Assembly: GCA_019828545.1 (NCBI GenBank)
Contig: JACVRA010000303.1
Coordinates: forward strand, 253,920-317,919
From: Paracamarosporium sp. OC-R06-R3
Lineage: Eukaryota; Ascomycota; Dothideomycetes; Pleosporales; Didymosphaeriaceae
Length of the DNA stretch: 64,000 nt
Reading direction: 5' to 3'
The notes below the pieces were generated by a model. The model was not told where the DNA came from, searched no databases, and worked only from the letters and a program-made list of their open reading frames with translations. This document shows positions 44,432-55,846 of the stretch, piece after piece; the first letter of the stretch is position 1; every line of letters starts with the position of its first letter. A program made the position numbers and the translations under genes.

Positions 44432-46494
44432 ATGGCATACCAGCAGCCGCGCGACTTCTCGCCCGTATCACCAGACACCTCCATGATACCTCCGCTGCCG
44501 CCACCGCACCGCAGTCCAGTCGGCATGGACAGCAACAATCGCAGCCAGTACCAGGACCCCAACAACTACTCCGACTACTCGCCCCCAGAAACGACCCCCG
44601 GCGCAGATGGGTTAGGAGACCATGCAGCGGGCGGAGGAATCAACGGCCTCGCGTCAGGCGTCGCCAATTCCCACGAGAGAGAAAGCGGCGTGCAGGCTAT
44701 GCGAGACATGAATAACTACAGCACACCGATGGGCGTACCGCCGCACCAGACACCCTTCGCAGATGCCTACGCATACGATTCGCCCACGCCGCCGCGACCG
44801 ATACATTCACCTTATAACGTCTCCAACCAAACACTCGGTTCGGGTCGGTTCGGAGCTGCGGGCGCGTATTCAAGTGCCAGTTCGATGCACAGCTCACAGC
44901 ACAGCGCGCCGCTTTCATCGCCAACCGTTGTTCCCTATTCAGACAACCCCTATTCTCGCTATTCCTCGTCGAACTTGAACCTAGCACCACAGATGGGTAT
45001 CATCAACCCCACCGAAGTAGCGGATGACGACGATTGGGGCATGGCGCCCCCACAAGCCAAACGACGGTCGTTATTTACTCGTGATGGCACACCAGGAGCA
45101 GCGGCAGGAGCAGGAGTCGCCACGGGTGCTGCCACGGGAGCTGCTGCGGGAGCTATGTCGCGGGATGGGAATGGGAGCTACGACGCTGTACCAACCGGCG
45201 AGAACACTGCACCTGCAGCCGCAAGAGGGGAGAAGTCCGAGTGGCTAGAGCAGCAAAACCACGGCAGGAAAAGGCTCATGTGGGGAGTCATCGCTGTCAT
45301 CGCCATCGTGGTGGTAGGCGCTATACTCGGAGGCGTCTTGGGAACCGTGTTAAATAAGCACGGTGGAGGAAGTGCTGGACCAGGAAAGAGTGGTACCACC
45401 GCTAGTTCCGTTGCAGAAGACAACAAAGACGACCTGGGCATCGACTCAGACGAGATCAAGGACCTACTGAACAATAAAAACCTCCACAAGGTCTTTCCCG
45501 GAATGGACTACACGCCTCTCAACGCCCAATACCCCGACTGTCTGCACGTTCCTCCGTCACAGAACAACATTACGCGTGATATGGCCGTTATGTCGCAGTT
45601 GACGAATGCTGTGCGTCTCTACGGAACTGATTGCAATCAAACCGAGATGGTCTTGCACTCCATAGACAGGCTTGAGCTCACGGACATGAAGGTCTGGCTT
45701 GGCGTATGGTTAGGAAATAACGACACTACCAACGATAGGCAGGTTTCCGCCATGTGGGAGATCATCGATAAGCACGTCGTGCCCAAATGGAAGGACGGTA
45801 AAGACCATCAGTTCAAGGGCGTCATCGTTGGCAACGAAGTCCTTTTCCGCAAGGACCTCTCCAAAACCGAACTGCTGAAGTACATATCAACCATCAAGGA
45901 CAGCATTACGGACATAGGGAAAAAGTACAATGTCGACGACACTAAGCTGCCCATTGCCTTGTCTGACCTTGGCGACAACTGGACCGCCGACATGGCTACC
46001 AAAGTGGATGTGGTGATGTCGAACGTCCATCCCTTCTTTGCCGGTGTCGAGGTCAAGAAAGCTGCGGGCTGGACCTGGGACTTCTGGAATGGGCATGACG
46101 TTGCGCTCACAGCGGATGATACCTCTATCAAACAAGTCATCGCAGAGGTCGGTTGGCCTACTGGTGGTGGCAACGACTGTGGGTCTTCAGACTGCACGTC
46201 CGACACGCAGGGTTCCATTGCGGGCGTCTCAGAGCTGAATCAATTCATGGAAGACTGGATTTGCCCCAGTATGAAGAACTCCACCGAATATTTCTGGTAA
46301 GTTATCTCTGTTTTCCGCGATTTTCGCGCAGTGCTGATGAGTGATACAGGTTCTCTGCCTTTGATGAGCCGTGGAAGATCATGTATAATGAAAAAGGCAA
46401 GGAGTGGGAAGACAAGTGGGGCCTCATGGACGTGAACCGCAACCTGAAGAAAGGCGTCACCATCCCCGACTGCGACGGCCAGACCGTGTCATAA
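44432..46494 (+). CDS. btgC: Membrane-anchored GH17 endo-beta-1,3-glucanase (BtgC-like)
   Basis: Two exons, 44432-46296 and 46350-46494, joined through a TG|G codon, give 669 aa. A Pro/Ser/Tyr-rich cytoplasmic N-terminus of about 275 residues is followed by one membrane helix ([20 protein letters not shown], about 282-303), a short linker and a GH17 catalytic domain outside. Both catalytic acids are visible: the acid/base Glu469 in GVIVGNEV and the nucleophile Glu572 in [11 protein letters not shown]. The order N-in, TM, GH17-out is that of the type-II fungal BtgC group, which cleaves or remodels wall beta-1,3-glucan. Ends DCDGQTVS without a GPI signal. The gene symbol follows the Aspergillus name for this architecture. 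Confidence 0.93.
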
Positions 46495-49274
46495 GGCCTC
46501 CACAAAATTGCTCTCTAACTTTCTATTACGACTCGAGTTGACTCGTGTTTTCTGTCTGCATAAGCTTGGCGTTTTGCGGCGTTTGTTCGATACCGGCTGG
46601 CTTGGTTTTGTTTCGGCTACGATTCGGTCTGTGTCTCTACTTGGTTGATGTTGGGCTGGCTCATGGACCACATGGCATGGCATGATATGGTATGTATATT
46701 GGAGGGTCTGCTTGACGCTGCATCCTGGCAGCTTCGGCAATACGAATACGGATTAGATGATTGGAATTTGTGTATAAGGGATATAGTATATTTTCCATGG
46801 CGCGGAGGAGTTTTGTTCTCAAGTGAGTGTTCGTTTGGGGGAGGAAGTAGGGAAGGGGCGGGGCAATTGTGCAAAACGAAGCGGAAGATGTAGATAGTTA
46901 AATGACTACCTCGTCCTGAGGGATGGAATGAATATATCACGGCTTTACCTTCTATCTCATGTGTTGTTTGGAATTTCACAAAATGCAGTCTCTGGAAGTT
47001 CGATAACGGAATATCCAGTACATCATTATCCTACTCTCCTCCATCCGAACAATCTATACCATATAGATGTAACTCTGGAACCTATCCTGAGATCATATAC
47101 GCGTCACTCTTTTCTCACGCATGTCTTTACATCCACCTCTAGCCTATCGTGGCTATGGCTGGCTTCAAAGTCACCAACATTGCAACTTATTGTTCCATTT
47201 TACATTGATGCTTAGTCAATGATACAAGCTCTGAGAGACAGATTTCTCCAAGTCTACCACATAGAGAAGGACGCGGCGAGGCTATAGCAATAAAGCTTCT
47301 CTTTCTTATGGCTTCGCTTTTGTTGGTCTAATTCTTTCGAATGGGCATCGGATACTGAAGAGATGATCGGTAGGGGTTTAGCCAATTGCATCACGTCAGA
47401 TCGCATCTGCCTCTCGAACTTGTACTTGAGTGACTTTCTGATCCGCATTCAGCCGAGTTGTCATCGTTAATCTAAAGCTTGGATCTCACGGCGCAGCAAG
47501 TGTAATGTAGAAAAGACAATAAGAATCGTAGACTGGGACTCGTAGGTAAAGGCGTAAAAAGACGGTCTGTGCTAGGTAATAGCAAGACAGAATAATACAG
47601 GCACCTGCTAGTCTTGATATGTTGGTCGGATTATTCGTCAGTCCATCAAGTAAGCGAAAAGAGTTGAGTCACTGTCTACCTCTAGCGTACTAGAGTATTT
47701 GGCATCTCTCGTCAGTGCTTGTTTCGGGATTTTCTTGCGTGATCTGGAAAGTGGGACATTGAGTGGAATGCTTCGAAAATGACCAGCTATAGTAGGAAGG
47801 CTGGCAGAACTTGACATGAATTGTGAATAGAAAACAAGGGGGAAGGGCGCTGTTGCTCATAAGCTGGACCTTTAAGGTCTCGCCCCGTTCCAGAACTGTT
47901 AATAAGGAAAGTGTTGAAGGGCGTTGGATACATCCCACGATCAAACAAGGATCGACACTCAATTCCACAGGAGGTTCATTTCAGCAGGTGACAAAATCTA
48001 TGCTCGATTGATGCATGTCGAACTCGCTTTAAGTCTCAGCTTGTCAGTGGCAGCTAAATTGCATCAATAAAGTCGTACCTAAAGGAGTAGCGCTCCATTG
48101 CTGATGTGGGGTGGAGGTAATAGACGGTGGAAGGTCTTTGTACAGCCCGGTTGAAGCAGTATGCTGACTAGAATATAGTGTCGTGGACATGGATGCACAT
48201 AGCGTAATAGGAATGCACGCTATGAACCCGAAAGACGTATGTCACCCATCGGGAGCGCTCCCGAGTTTGCGTGAGCGCAGGTCTCTTTACCACTCGCTGT
48301 AGGATGAGGAGTGCAGAAGCATGTGCAGCTATCAGATCGAGATGAAATCCCTGCCGATACCGGTCAAATTTGAGCCCGCTTAAAGAATGATCTGAAGTTA
48401 GTATGTTATGATGCATCTTGGCGCGCCCTATCAATGACCTGCAACACGCCCTGCGCAACCCCAACCCACTAGAACGCTATTCTCGGGAAACCAAACGTGT
48501 TCGTAAAAGCTAGGCTAACGCTACTAGGTATACCTCTCCGGCCTCTGCTGCTATCCCTCAGTGTCTTAGGTTAGGGGCAGGGTTAGTCTGGACCCTGACA
48601 CATATTGTGGAACACAGCGCAACGGGGAACGAAATGAAACACTCTTCTCTAGTTAAATTTGTTATTTTTCTGCTTAGTGTTTGTATGCAGTACAAGGGCC
48701 CACACGAGGCTGTTATGACGATCGAGACGGTTTGGTATACCGCTCACAACGGATCACCTTGAGCATAGCTGATCTATAAGCAATGTGTCAACGTATGATC
48801 ATGTCGTGATTTTAGTATCAAAGAATGAAAGGAAAGACAATTTTTGAATACTCTCTATATTTAATTAACATTGCGAGCTCGTTTATCAGTAGATGGGATA
48901 ACGTGGGAGAGAACTTTTTGTTTGATGTTCAGATGTAACGTTGCAGAGGGAAATTGGTTTGACTAGAGTATTACTAACAGCTAAACTGATGTTGCTCTTT
49001 CCATAAGTCAGCACTGTAGCGTTTTAAGTTTTCGACTCGACGAAAACCATGCCTTTGTCACTGACAACTCATGAGTCGATCATTTTTATTGGCGGATTAT
49101 GCCAAGGCTGTCTTCCTTCTAAATCAATCTTATTAGGGACCGGTCTCGGATGCAGTGTGCGCTGTACATCCCCGCAGCTAGTGCACAGCATGGCTATTTG
49201 CACACCATACATAACAGCCTTCTTCAAAATCTCTTCCTCGGTCTTGATTACCGGATACACGCCAGTAGCACGAC
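46495..49274. other. Gene-poor region, ~2.8 kb
   Basis: Largest gap in the window. The frames found (for example 46617-46979 -, 47690-47968 -, 48168-48464 -) are short, AT-rich and lack family features. A TTAGG...GGGTTAG string near 48565-48588 is telomere-like by eye but not a repeat array. I found no transposase or polyprotein remnant. A frame at 49049-49274 runs into the MFS start but not in phase with it. Confidence 0.5.
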
Positions 49275-50637
49275 ATGGCACGCAGCCGTGAGCCCTCTGC
49301 AATCGCCCTCCAAAATACCCATGTCGATCCACAAGATACCTCAGACGAGGGAATTGCTCAACACCACACTTTGCTGCCTGTGGATAGCGGACCGGCTGCA
49401 TGGAAGTTTCTTTTCGCAAGTTTCATTGTGGAAGCTCTCTTATGGGGTAAGAGTAAGATCTTTCTTTTCAGATAGGGCTAATGAAGTGGCCGTAGGCTAT
49501 CCGCTGTGTTTTGGTATTTTCCAGGAGTATTACATGCAACATCCAGATTTTATGGATGATTCCAACATCCCTACTATCGGAGCATTGTCTACCGGGATTT
49601 ACTTCCTTAGTGCACCTTTCGTCCTGCCGTTTGTACTAAAATTCCACCGCCAACAACGACTGATGGTTTTCATTGGCTGGATTGCCTGCACGCTTTCAAC
49701 CCTGGGAGCATCTTTTTGCACTACAATCACCGGTCTTATCGCTACACAGGGGGTCGCGTATGGAGCAAGTTTCCTAGTATTGTACTTTCCTCTCATCTGC
49801 ATGCTTGATGAGTGGTTTGTACAGCGTCGCGGTCTCGCTTATGGCGTGTTATACGGTGGTGGCGGGCTGAGCGGTATCTGCTTCCCGTTTTTGTTATCAA
49901 CTCTGCTCTCACGGTTTGGCTACAAAATGACATTGCGTATCATCGCAGCAGCTCAGTTCGTCCTCATTTTGCCGGTCATCCACATGATCAGAGGAAGATT
50001 CCCATCCTCCGGCCGCGGGGCAATCAGGAAGATGGACGTTAGCTTCTTGCGCGAACCTTTATTCTATTGCTTCGCGATATCCAACTTATTACAGGGACTT
50101 GGGTATTATATCCCAGCTCTCTACTTGCCAACTTACGCCTCGGCGCTCGGCTTATCCAAATCATCCGGAGCTTTGGCCTTGGCCCTGAACAATCTTGCTA
50201 CTATGGCCGGTCAGCTAGTCTTTGGGTGGCTCTCAGATCGAACGCATAGAGTACTTATCCTCGTGTTCGCTTCCTCATTATGCGCTTCTAGTGCAACGTT
50301 CTTAATTTGGGGATTTGCCCGCTCTCTAGCAACCCTGATTATCTTTGCACTTGTCTATGGCTTCTTCGCGGGCGGGTTCGTTGTATTATGGTCAAAGTTT
50401 GGCACATCTGTAGCTGAAGACCCACAAACAGTCTTCAGCCTGATGGCCTTCGGGCGAGGCGTTGGATATGTTCTTACAGGTCCCATCGCTTCTAGCCTGG
50501 TAGCGGGCGAGATATCGTCTACGTACGGTCTCAAAAGATTCCTGCCCTTGACTTTGTTCGTGGGTGGTATGATGTTTTGCTCTTCTCTGAGCATCTCTGG
50601 GCTTTACTTGCGCCATCCAAGACGTCGTGTAGTATAG
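49275..50637 (+). CDS. MFS transporter, monocarboxylate-porter-like
   Basis: Two exons, 49275-49446 and 49496-50637 (49-bp intron), give 437 aa. About 50 polar N-terminal residues are followed by DSGPAAWKFLFASFIVEALLWGYPLCFGIFQEYY, the first helix of the fungal monocarboxylate (MCT) group of the major facilitator superfamily. Twelve membrane helices fit, split by a basic loop (FPSSGRGAIRKMD) in the middle. The GxxxDxxxxR-type loop is reduced to FGWLSDRTHR after helix 8. Typical MCT ends RHP. It would move a small organic acid or a related metabolite with protons; the substrate cannot be inferred. Start 49275 is preferred over upstream alternatives because the intron joins the conserved WG-YPLCFG boundary. 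Confidence 0.88.
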
Positions 50638-51844
50638 ATGGTCAGACCATCCTACAGGCGATGCGATCAAACACCGCTTCGTACAGGATACTCTTCTGGG
50701 AGAAAACAGGCAAGCTTTCTTTCATGAGCTTTAATAATGGAGCTTGATCTTGCGATCCTTAGGCACTCCCTGACCTAGCAGTACCCTGGGCTTTCCACAT
50801 TAGGTGATACGTCAAGTCGCGCTGGCAACAGCCATTTTGGTTTGCACATAAACTGTAGGTACCTGTCTCGGATCAGGAGCCTAGGATGTGAAGGGCAGAG
50901 AGTACTGTCATCTTCATGAGTCGGTCACTGACCACACAACCCTCGCGCAGTGGCCATAAATCGGTTACTAAATAAAATGGAATCTGCAGTACAATGGCGC
51001 AAATTTTCCTGCTATATCTACTGCAAGAGTGGTTGTTATAGGGTTTCTGAAAGTATTCTGTTAATATGTACAACGCGCAGGGTCGGACGCACCCCGTCAT
51101 CCCGGCGTTTGTATAAGCGTTCCCCTCATGGTGCGGCACCACTGCATTGCTTGGACAAATCGATGCGATAGATTGGTTCGGCGCTCTCTGATTCGGATAG
51201 TCTTGATGACGCGATTCCATCTCATGACGTATAGGCCACAAGACCTGAGAAACCTGACCTTAGATTTAAGCAATTTGATAGTCACTACGACAACATCACC
51301 ACATATAGTAAGAAGATAGGTAAGGGTTGAAGGAAACGAATACTGGGGTTTCTTCTAGATCATCTGAGAAAATGCATTTCCAAATGCAATATCTACAATA
51401 CCAGTCAAATCACCTCAACACCAATGGTTCCATACGCTGTGTAACCGTGGAATAATTACAACAAGTCAAAACTACGATGTGTAGCACGAGGAATAGAATA
51501 GCGATATTCTCTGCACGCCTCTACGTTTCGCCATTATATATAGGCTGTTGTAGTTCCTCGAAGCGAATATGCAAGTGTCTACTTGAATAAATTCCCCTTT
51601 CACATGTTAAAATTCCATATGATTCTGTGTTGTTGAGGCAGCATAGGCACGTAATAGGTTTACACACGGCTGAGCTTCCGAGGTCGGGAGCCGATCCGAG
51701 ATTCGTTAGTGCTAGCCACTCTACCCGTGGACACCTGCAGCAAATTTTCTTGCATGAAGTCGACGCAGCTGCAGATGTCAAGTCAAGTCTCCTTTTGCTC
51801 CATAGTCACCAGTCCGAGACCTAACATAGTCGTTCAACGCATCG
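50638..51844. other. Intergenic, gene-poor
   Basis: About 1.2 kb. Frames of up to 122 codons on the minus strand (50873-51241) lack any family feature. Nothing else seen. Confidence 0.5.
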
Positions 51845-52569
51845 ATGTATAACTTGCAAGATACGATTGACACTCCTCGGCTCCATCTTGAGCGGTTGAA
51901 AGATACGTCCGAAGGATCGCAGCATGTGCAGTGGTTTCATGAGCTTTGGTCTGATGAGGCTGCCACAGGTTGGAGGTATGCATTACATAGCACATGCGTT
52001 ATCGTTTAGTCACTAAGTGTTGCAAAAGTGTACATGGCAAATGCCACACCAAAATCGAAAGTCGTAATTGGATGATCGAGCACATACAGAAGTGGGATAA
52101 CATCATATACGCCGTTTTTGTGCCAGCGTCGGGTCCAGCTTCGGACGGTGACTCTCAGTCTGTGTTTCCGGGGACTCTTGTTGGTGCTGTGAGCTTGCGG
52201 CTCCAGCAGGATGGCCCTACGATTTCCCCCCCGATTCGCTCCGTTATCGACAATCTTGCAGAGTCTTACCAACAAAGCCAGGACAGTCCTCTGGATTTCC
52301 GGGTCTTAGGATATTGGTTCTTTGAATTTGCATGGGGGAAAGGATACGCAACGGAAGCAAACAAAGCTCTCTTCGATACGTACAAACAAGCTTTGGCTCA
52401 CACGCCCATATATATCGAGGCCGGCGTGGATGTCGAAAATCCGGCAAGTCTTCATGTCTTGAAAAAGCTTGGCTTCACGAAAGTTGGCTGGAAAGATGAA
52501 AAGGAACCAGTATTTCTGGCAGGAGCTTGGCGGGATCCTGGGTATTGGATATATGGCTTATACTTGTGA
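51845..52569 (+). CDS. GNAT-family N-acetyltransferase
   Basis: Two exons, 51845-51975 and 52029-52569, give 223 aa. The first exon codes for the N-terminal strand DTPRLHLERL, and the join WS|VHGKCH is in frame. The core reads SLRLQQDG, then the acetyl-CoA-binding turn region (FRVLGYWFFEFAWGKGYATEANKAL, with the Q/R-x-x-G-x-G/A surrogate WGKGYA), then the C-terminal signature ENPASLHVLKKLGFTKVG. It is the RimJ/RimL-like class of GNAT, which acetylates amines of proteins or small molecules. The acceptor substrate is unknown. The exon-1/exon-2 boundary was placed by phase and motif fit, as the acceptor (CAAAAG) is weak. Confidence 0.8.
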
Positions 52570-52781
52570 TAGTTGAGTTAATCTACTTGCTTAGAAGACT
52601 ATAATAGGGTTAAAGTAGAGGTAAGGCTAATAGGATTAGGGTTAGCGTATAAAGTTAACTAACTTTTGAGTCAGCTAAGGCAAACCTCAGGTAAGGCTGA
52701 CCTGCTATGTGCCTGCTAACACAATCATAGCTTGTCCTTCATGATACCTTTGATCCTTATTCCACATACATCTCAAACGGC
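52570..52781. other. Short spacer with TTAGGG-like string
   Basis: TTAGGGTTAG at 52636-52645 is the only telomere-like motif and is not iterated. The region is low in complexity (GTTAA, GGTAAGGCT repeated twice). Confidence 0.5.
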
Positions 52782-54080
52782 ATGAATGTAGAAAGCTGTA
52801 TCCGGCTACACAATTCTATTGTTGCGCATGCACTAACAAACCGTCTCTGCGATCACCAACACAGAGTTCAGCGCGACTGGTTCGCTGCGCACAACCTCGA
52901 TCCATCGTCGCCAGGCCTCGACTTCGCTATTGACGACAACCTAAGAAGATTTCTTGAGGGGATTGACGTCGTAGTTGCGGAAGAGCATCAACATTCTGCC
53001 TTCACTCCCTTCCTTGTCGGCATCGCTGGACCCAATGAGCTGCGGCCTCAACAATGGGAAGACTGCGACGATTATGACAACGAATGCATTCTCCTGTACA
53101 AGAGCTCGAGCTTGAATCATGAAACAGGTGGGTTGGTGCTGAGTCTAGTTACGCAACAAGTCTGTTATGTGAGCGATATCTATGAAAGCCCTCGCGAGTG
53201 TCTTTGGGGCGACCTTGACAAGGTTCTAGAGGTATATACGCAGTGTATGACCGCTGGAAAATTTGTCTTTGAGCAACCAGGAGGTTGGCGAGTGGAAGAA
53301 TTTACTGTGGACGAACTGAATTTAACGTTGGAGATGTGGGACAATCTGATTACTTCAATTGTAGCGAGATTGCCTCCGTTGACGACTGAAGCGAGTCGGC
53401 AGCTGGGGGTTGACAGCCCAGCCCTTATACCTAACCGCATTCTCGACATGTACCCCGCCATACCACCGTTTGCTCGCGTATTTCTGTCGCGGGCGAAGAA
53501 ACCACCTTTCAGATATATTGCGCCACAGCTGCAGGTTCCTGACGAGGACTTCGTCCATCGGATGGGAGCAGCATTACAGGAAAGAGATCCGAATGCCTCT
53601 CTCGCTACCCCGCTGCATCAAACAATCGACTGCCCTCGATTTCTGCTATTTCCATGGAGCGTTCCAGGCGTTCCATTGCGCTCCCAAGATGATTCAGACC
53701 GATGGCAGCTGCCTGGCGGGCGCTCCCAAATCCTTGACAATCGCGCCGGGTTGTATCTCACCCCTGATCTTATCCATTCACATGCTAGCACGTTACTCCT
53801 GCCATTCTCGATTGGCGAAAACGGTCATGTGTTGACAGGAGACGGCTCTGACGTCGAGCGACCTGGTCAAGACGTCATATACCGACATGGCATGTGTAAC
53901 CCGTTCATGCCTGATCACGGAACGCCTTTAGCTGCGATACTAGTTAACTGGTGGGAGCAGCTTGAGAATAGCTATTGGACCGTGGATGAGCAGGGTGTCG
54001 CTGGTGGTGAGCAACTGTGGAGAAAAGCAGACACCGAAGAAGACGCTGAAGACTTTAAAACTGAATGGGTCTGCTTTTGA
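52782..54080 (+). CDS. Hypothetical protein, 432 aa, unknown family
   Basis: Single exon with normal coding composition. It begins MNVESCIRLHNSIVAHALTN. The middle holds WEDCDDYDNECILLYKSSS, an acidic region, and several aromatic positions (LLFPWSVPGVPLRSQDDSDRWQLPGG). The C-terminus is acidic (KADTEEDAEDFKTEW). No signal peptide, membrane helix or known motif is visible. The length and clean frame make it likely to be a real gene; similar single-exon orphans are common near gene-poor stretches in these fungi. Confidence 0.7.
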   Translation: MNVESCIRLHNSIVAHALTNRLCDHQHRVQRDWFAAHNLDPSSPGLDFAIDDNLRRFLEGIDVVVAEEHQHSAFTPFLVGIAGPNELRPQQWEDCDDYDNECILLYKSSSLNHETGGLVLSLVTQQVCYVSDIYESPRECLWGDLDKVLEVYTQCMTAGKFVFEQPGGWRVEEFTVDELNLTLEMWDNLITSIVARLPPLTTEASRQLGVDSPALIPNRILDMYPAIPPFARVFLSRAKKPPFRYIAPQLQVPDEDFVHRMGAALQERDPNASLATPLHQTIDCPRFLLFPWSVPGVPLRSQDDSDRWQLPGGRSQILDNRAGLYLTPDLIHSHASTLLLPFSIGENGHVLTGDGSDVERPGQDVIYRHGMCNPFMPDHGTPLAAILVNWWEQLENSYWTVDEQGVAGGEQLWRKADTEEDAEDFKTEWVCF

Positions 54081-54179
54081 TAGCAATTTCCTAGAACACC
54101 TTCATTCACAACCCTAATCTAGCCACTGTCCTTGCTGTCCCATCCTACACAATCGCAGTATCCACATAGCGAGTCCATG

Positions 54180-54803
54180 TCATCTAGAACCAGGTTTTAT
54201 TATGGCTACCGAAGACACAAGATAGCTTGGCTCAGGTGGCGGAATGAAGCGTTTCTCGGGAAGGCCAGCAAAATCATGCAGATCTGCGGCCATGGCACGC
54301 TTTCGCAACCAAGCAGCGCTGTTTACACCTGCGGGTAACTCTCCTGGCCCAACTGTCAGAGGATCAGGTCTCCAGACCTGTGTGGATCCGGAATTGTATA
54401 TCAACGGAGAAAAGAACATGGTATCTAAAACATCAACACGGAAACCATGATCTGAGATGGTAACACCGCGCCCACCCGCCGTGAAACAAGCGTAGCAACG
54501 ATGCCCGGGGCTTTGGGAATTGAGCCCATATTTCTGGATGAAGCCAGCAGCATCGCTTATATAGCTGAATATGAAAATGAAGCATTTGCTCAGACATTTT
54601 GTAGGCGAACCTTGCATTGCGCGTGGACGTAGAGGATGTGATTTCAATGCAAAATACATATGCCGATCTAGCACGACTGAATTACATCGAGTCGAAGCTC
54701 GCCCCCTTGATCTCGATATTCCACGGACAACAACAACTAATTCAGCGCCTGCTAGAATTGCAAAGCGAGATATGTTAGAACAAAATGAGGCCGCCCGTTT
54801 CAA
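54180..54803 (-). CDS. Possible orphan gene, at least the 3' coding part
   Basis: An open minus-strand frame of 207 aa. The 3' two thirds looks like real protein: FTAGGRGVTISDHGFRVDVL, STQVWRPDPLTVGPGELP, then AMAADLHDFAGLPEKRFI and PPPEPSYLVSS, with a proline-rich, hydrophilic end. The first 80 residues look less protein-like, so an upstream exon may join in. I do not recognise the family. A true start and intron cannot be fixed from sequence alone. Confidence 0.45.
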   Translation of the reverse strand: MKRAASFCSNISRFAILAGAELVVVVRGISRSRGRASTRCNSVVLDRHMYFALKSHPLRPRAMQGSPTKCLSKCFIFIFSYISDAAGFIQKYGLNSQSPGHRCYACFTAGGRGVTISDHGFRVDVLDTMFFSPLIYNSGSTQVWRPDPLTVGPGELPAGVNSAAWLRKRAMAADLHDFAGLPEKRFIPPPEPSYLVSSVAIIKPGSR

Positions 54804-55640
54804 GCTCTAGACAATGTCTCCTCAACCTGGCGACACGTGTCGATTCGTATAAGGTCAACGTAGAATTCGTGCTAGGCAAGATCCATAGCACCATTCGATT
54901 GGTATGGAATGATGACAGTCTATCTTACAGTATTCTAACAGTGCCTTCCCTAGATCTCCGATACCAACAGCTCGAAGAATGTTGACTCTTCGGAGAATAT
55001 GTCGAGTCTCATGCTGGACCTCACTAGGTCTAGTGTTGAAGACAGCACCGCCATGCGTATGATTACGTTCGTCACTCTATTATATCTCCCTCCCGGATTT
55101 GTTGCTGTATGTCTCACGAAAGGTTCTGCTCGGCTTCTTAAGCTGTTAATAACAGTGTGTGAACAGACGTTCTTCGGCATGGGCTTCTTTTCCACAAGTG
55201 GCGATTCCGGGACTCGCTGGGAGGCTTCACCGTACATCTGAGTCTTCATTCTAGCCTCTGTGCCGTTGAGTCTACTTACCATCGGGGTCTGGAGGTGGCA
55301 TTTGCACCGGGCACTACGGAAACGAACTCGGCGGAGTTCGAAGAAAAACGTTAGCTAGCCTTGGCCGCGAATGAATACAAATATAACAATCAATTCGACT
55401 CAGGCGATCAGCTCTGCGAAGCGGACTCTTGCTGACAGGGAAAGCATGAGATTCCTGTCCCCCTTTCCCACTCTAACTCAAGTTCTACTCACCAACACGC
55501 AACACACAACACACAAGCATCACGACGAACACCAGTCTAGACAGAACGATAAAAAGGCACAAGACGATGCTTCTAACTACGAAAGCAGAAAGGTATCCTT
55601 ACGATTAAACACAAAACATCAAACCACTAGAGATAAAAAG

Positions 55641-55660
55641 GTCGGTCGGTCGGTCGGTCG
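55641..55660. repeat. (GTCG)5 tetranucleotide repeat
   Basis: Five exact GTCG units in the 3' flanking DNA of the large Rho GEF gene. It could be polymorphic. No function inferred. Confidence 0.9.
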
Positions 55661-55846
55661 TCGCTTCCAACAAGACCGGCCAGTCAGATCCAGCCCAGTC
55701 CAGTCCCGCCCAGCCCCGCCTATCATCACGGGTGCGTCGCCCAGACTTCCCACCACCCACCATAGAACTCCATACACGGGAATATGCGCAGTCCATGCCT
55801 GGGACAGACCCATCTGTAAGCCCTATCTATATGTGCGCGCGCCAGC

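Larger units (their letters stand above)
54081..55846. other. Gene-poor region with possible orphan coding segments
   Basis: About 1.8 kb. It contains a protein-like minus frame (54180-54803, annotated separately), a further tentative minus frame at 54950-55249 (99 aa from MKTQMYGEAS, no family features), and a tetranucleotide repeat at 55641-55660. Nothing else recognised. Confidence 0.45.

Noticed and set aside
52636..52645. TTAGGGTTAG as an interstitial telomere
   Set aside because: Only one and a half units, not an array; a chance match is likely in this A/T/G-rich spacer.
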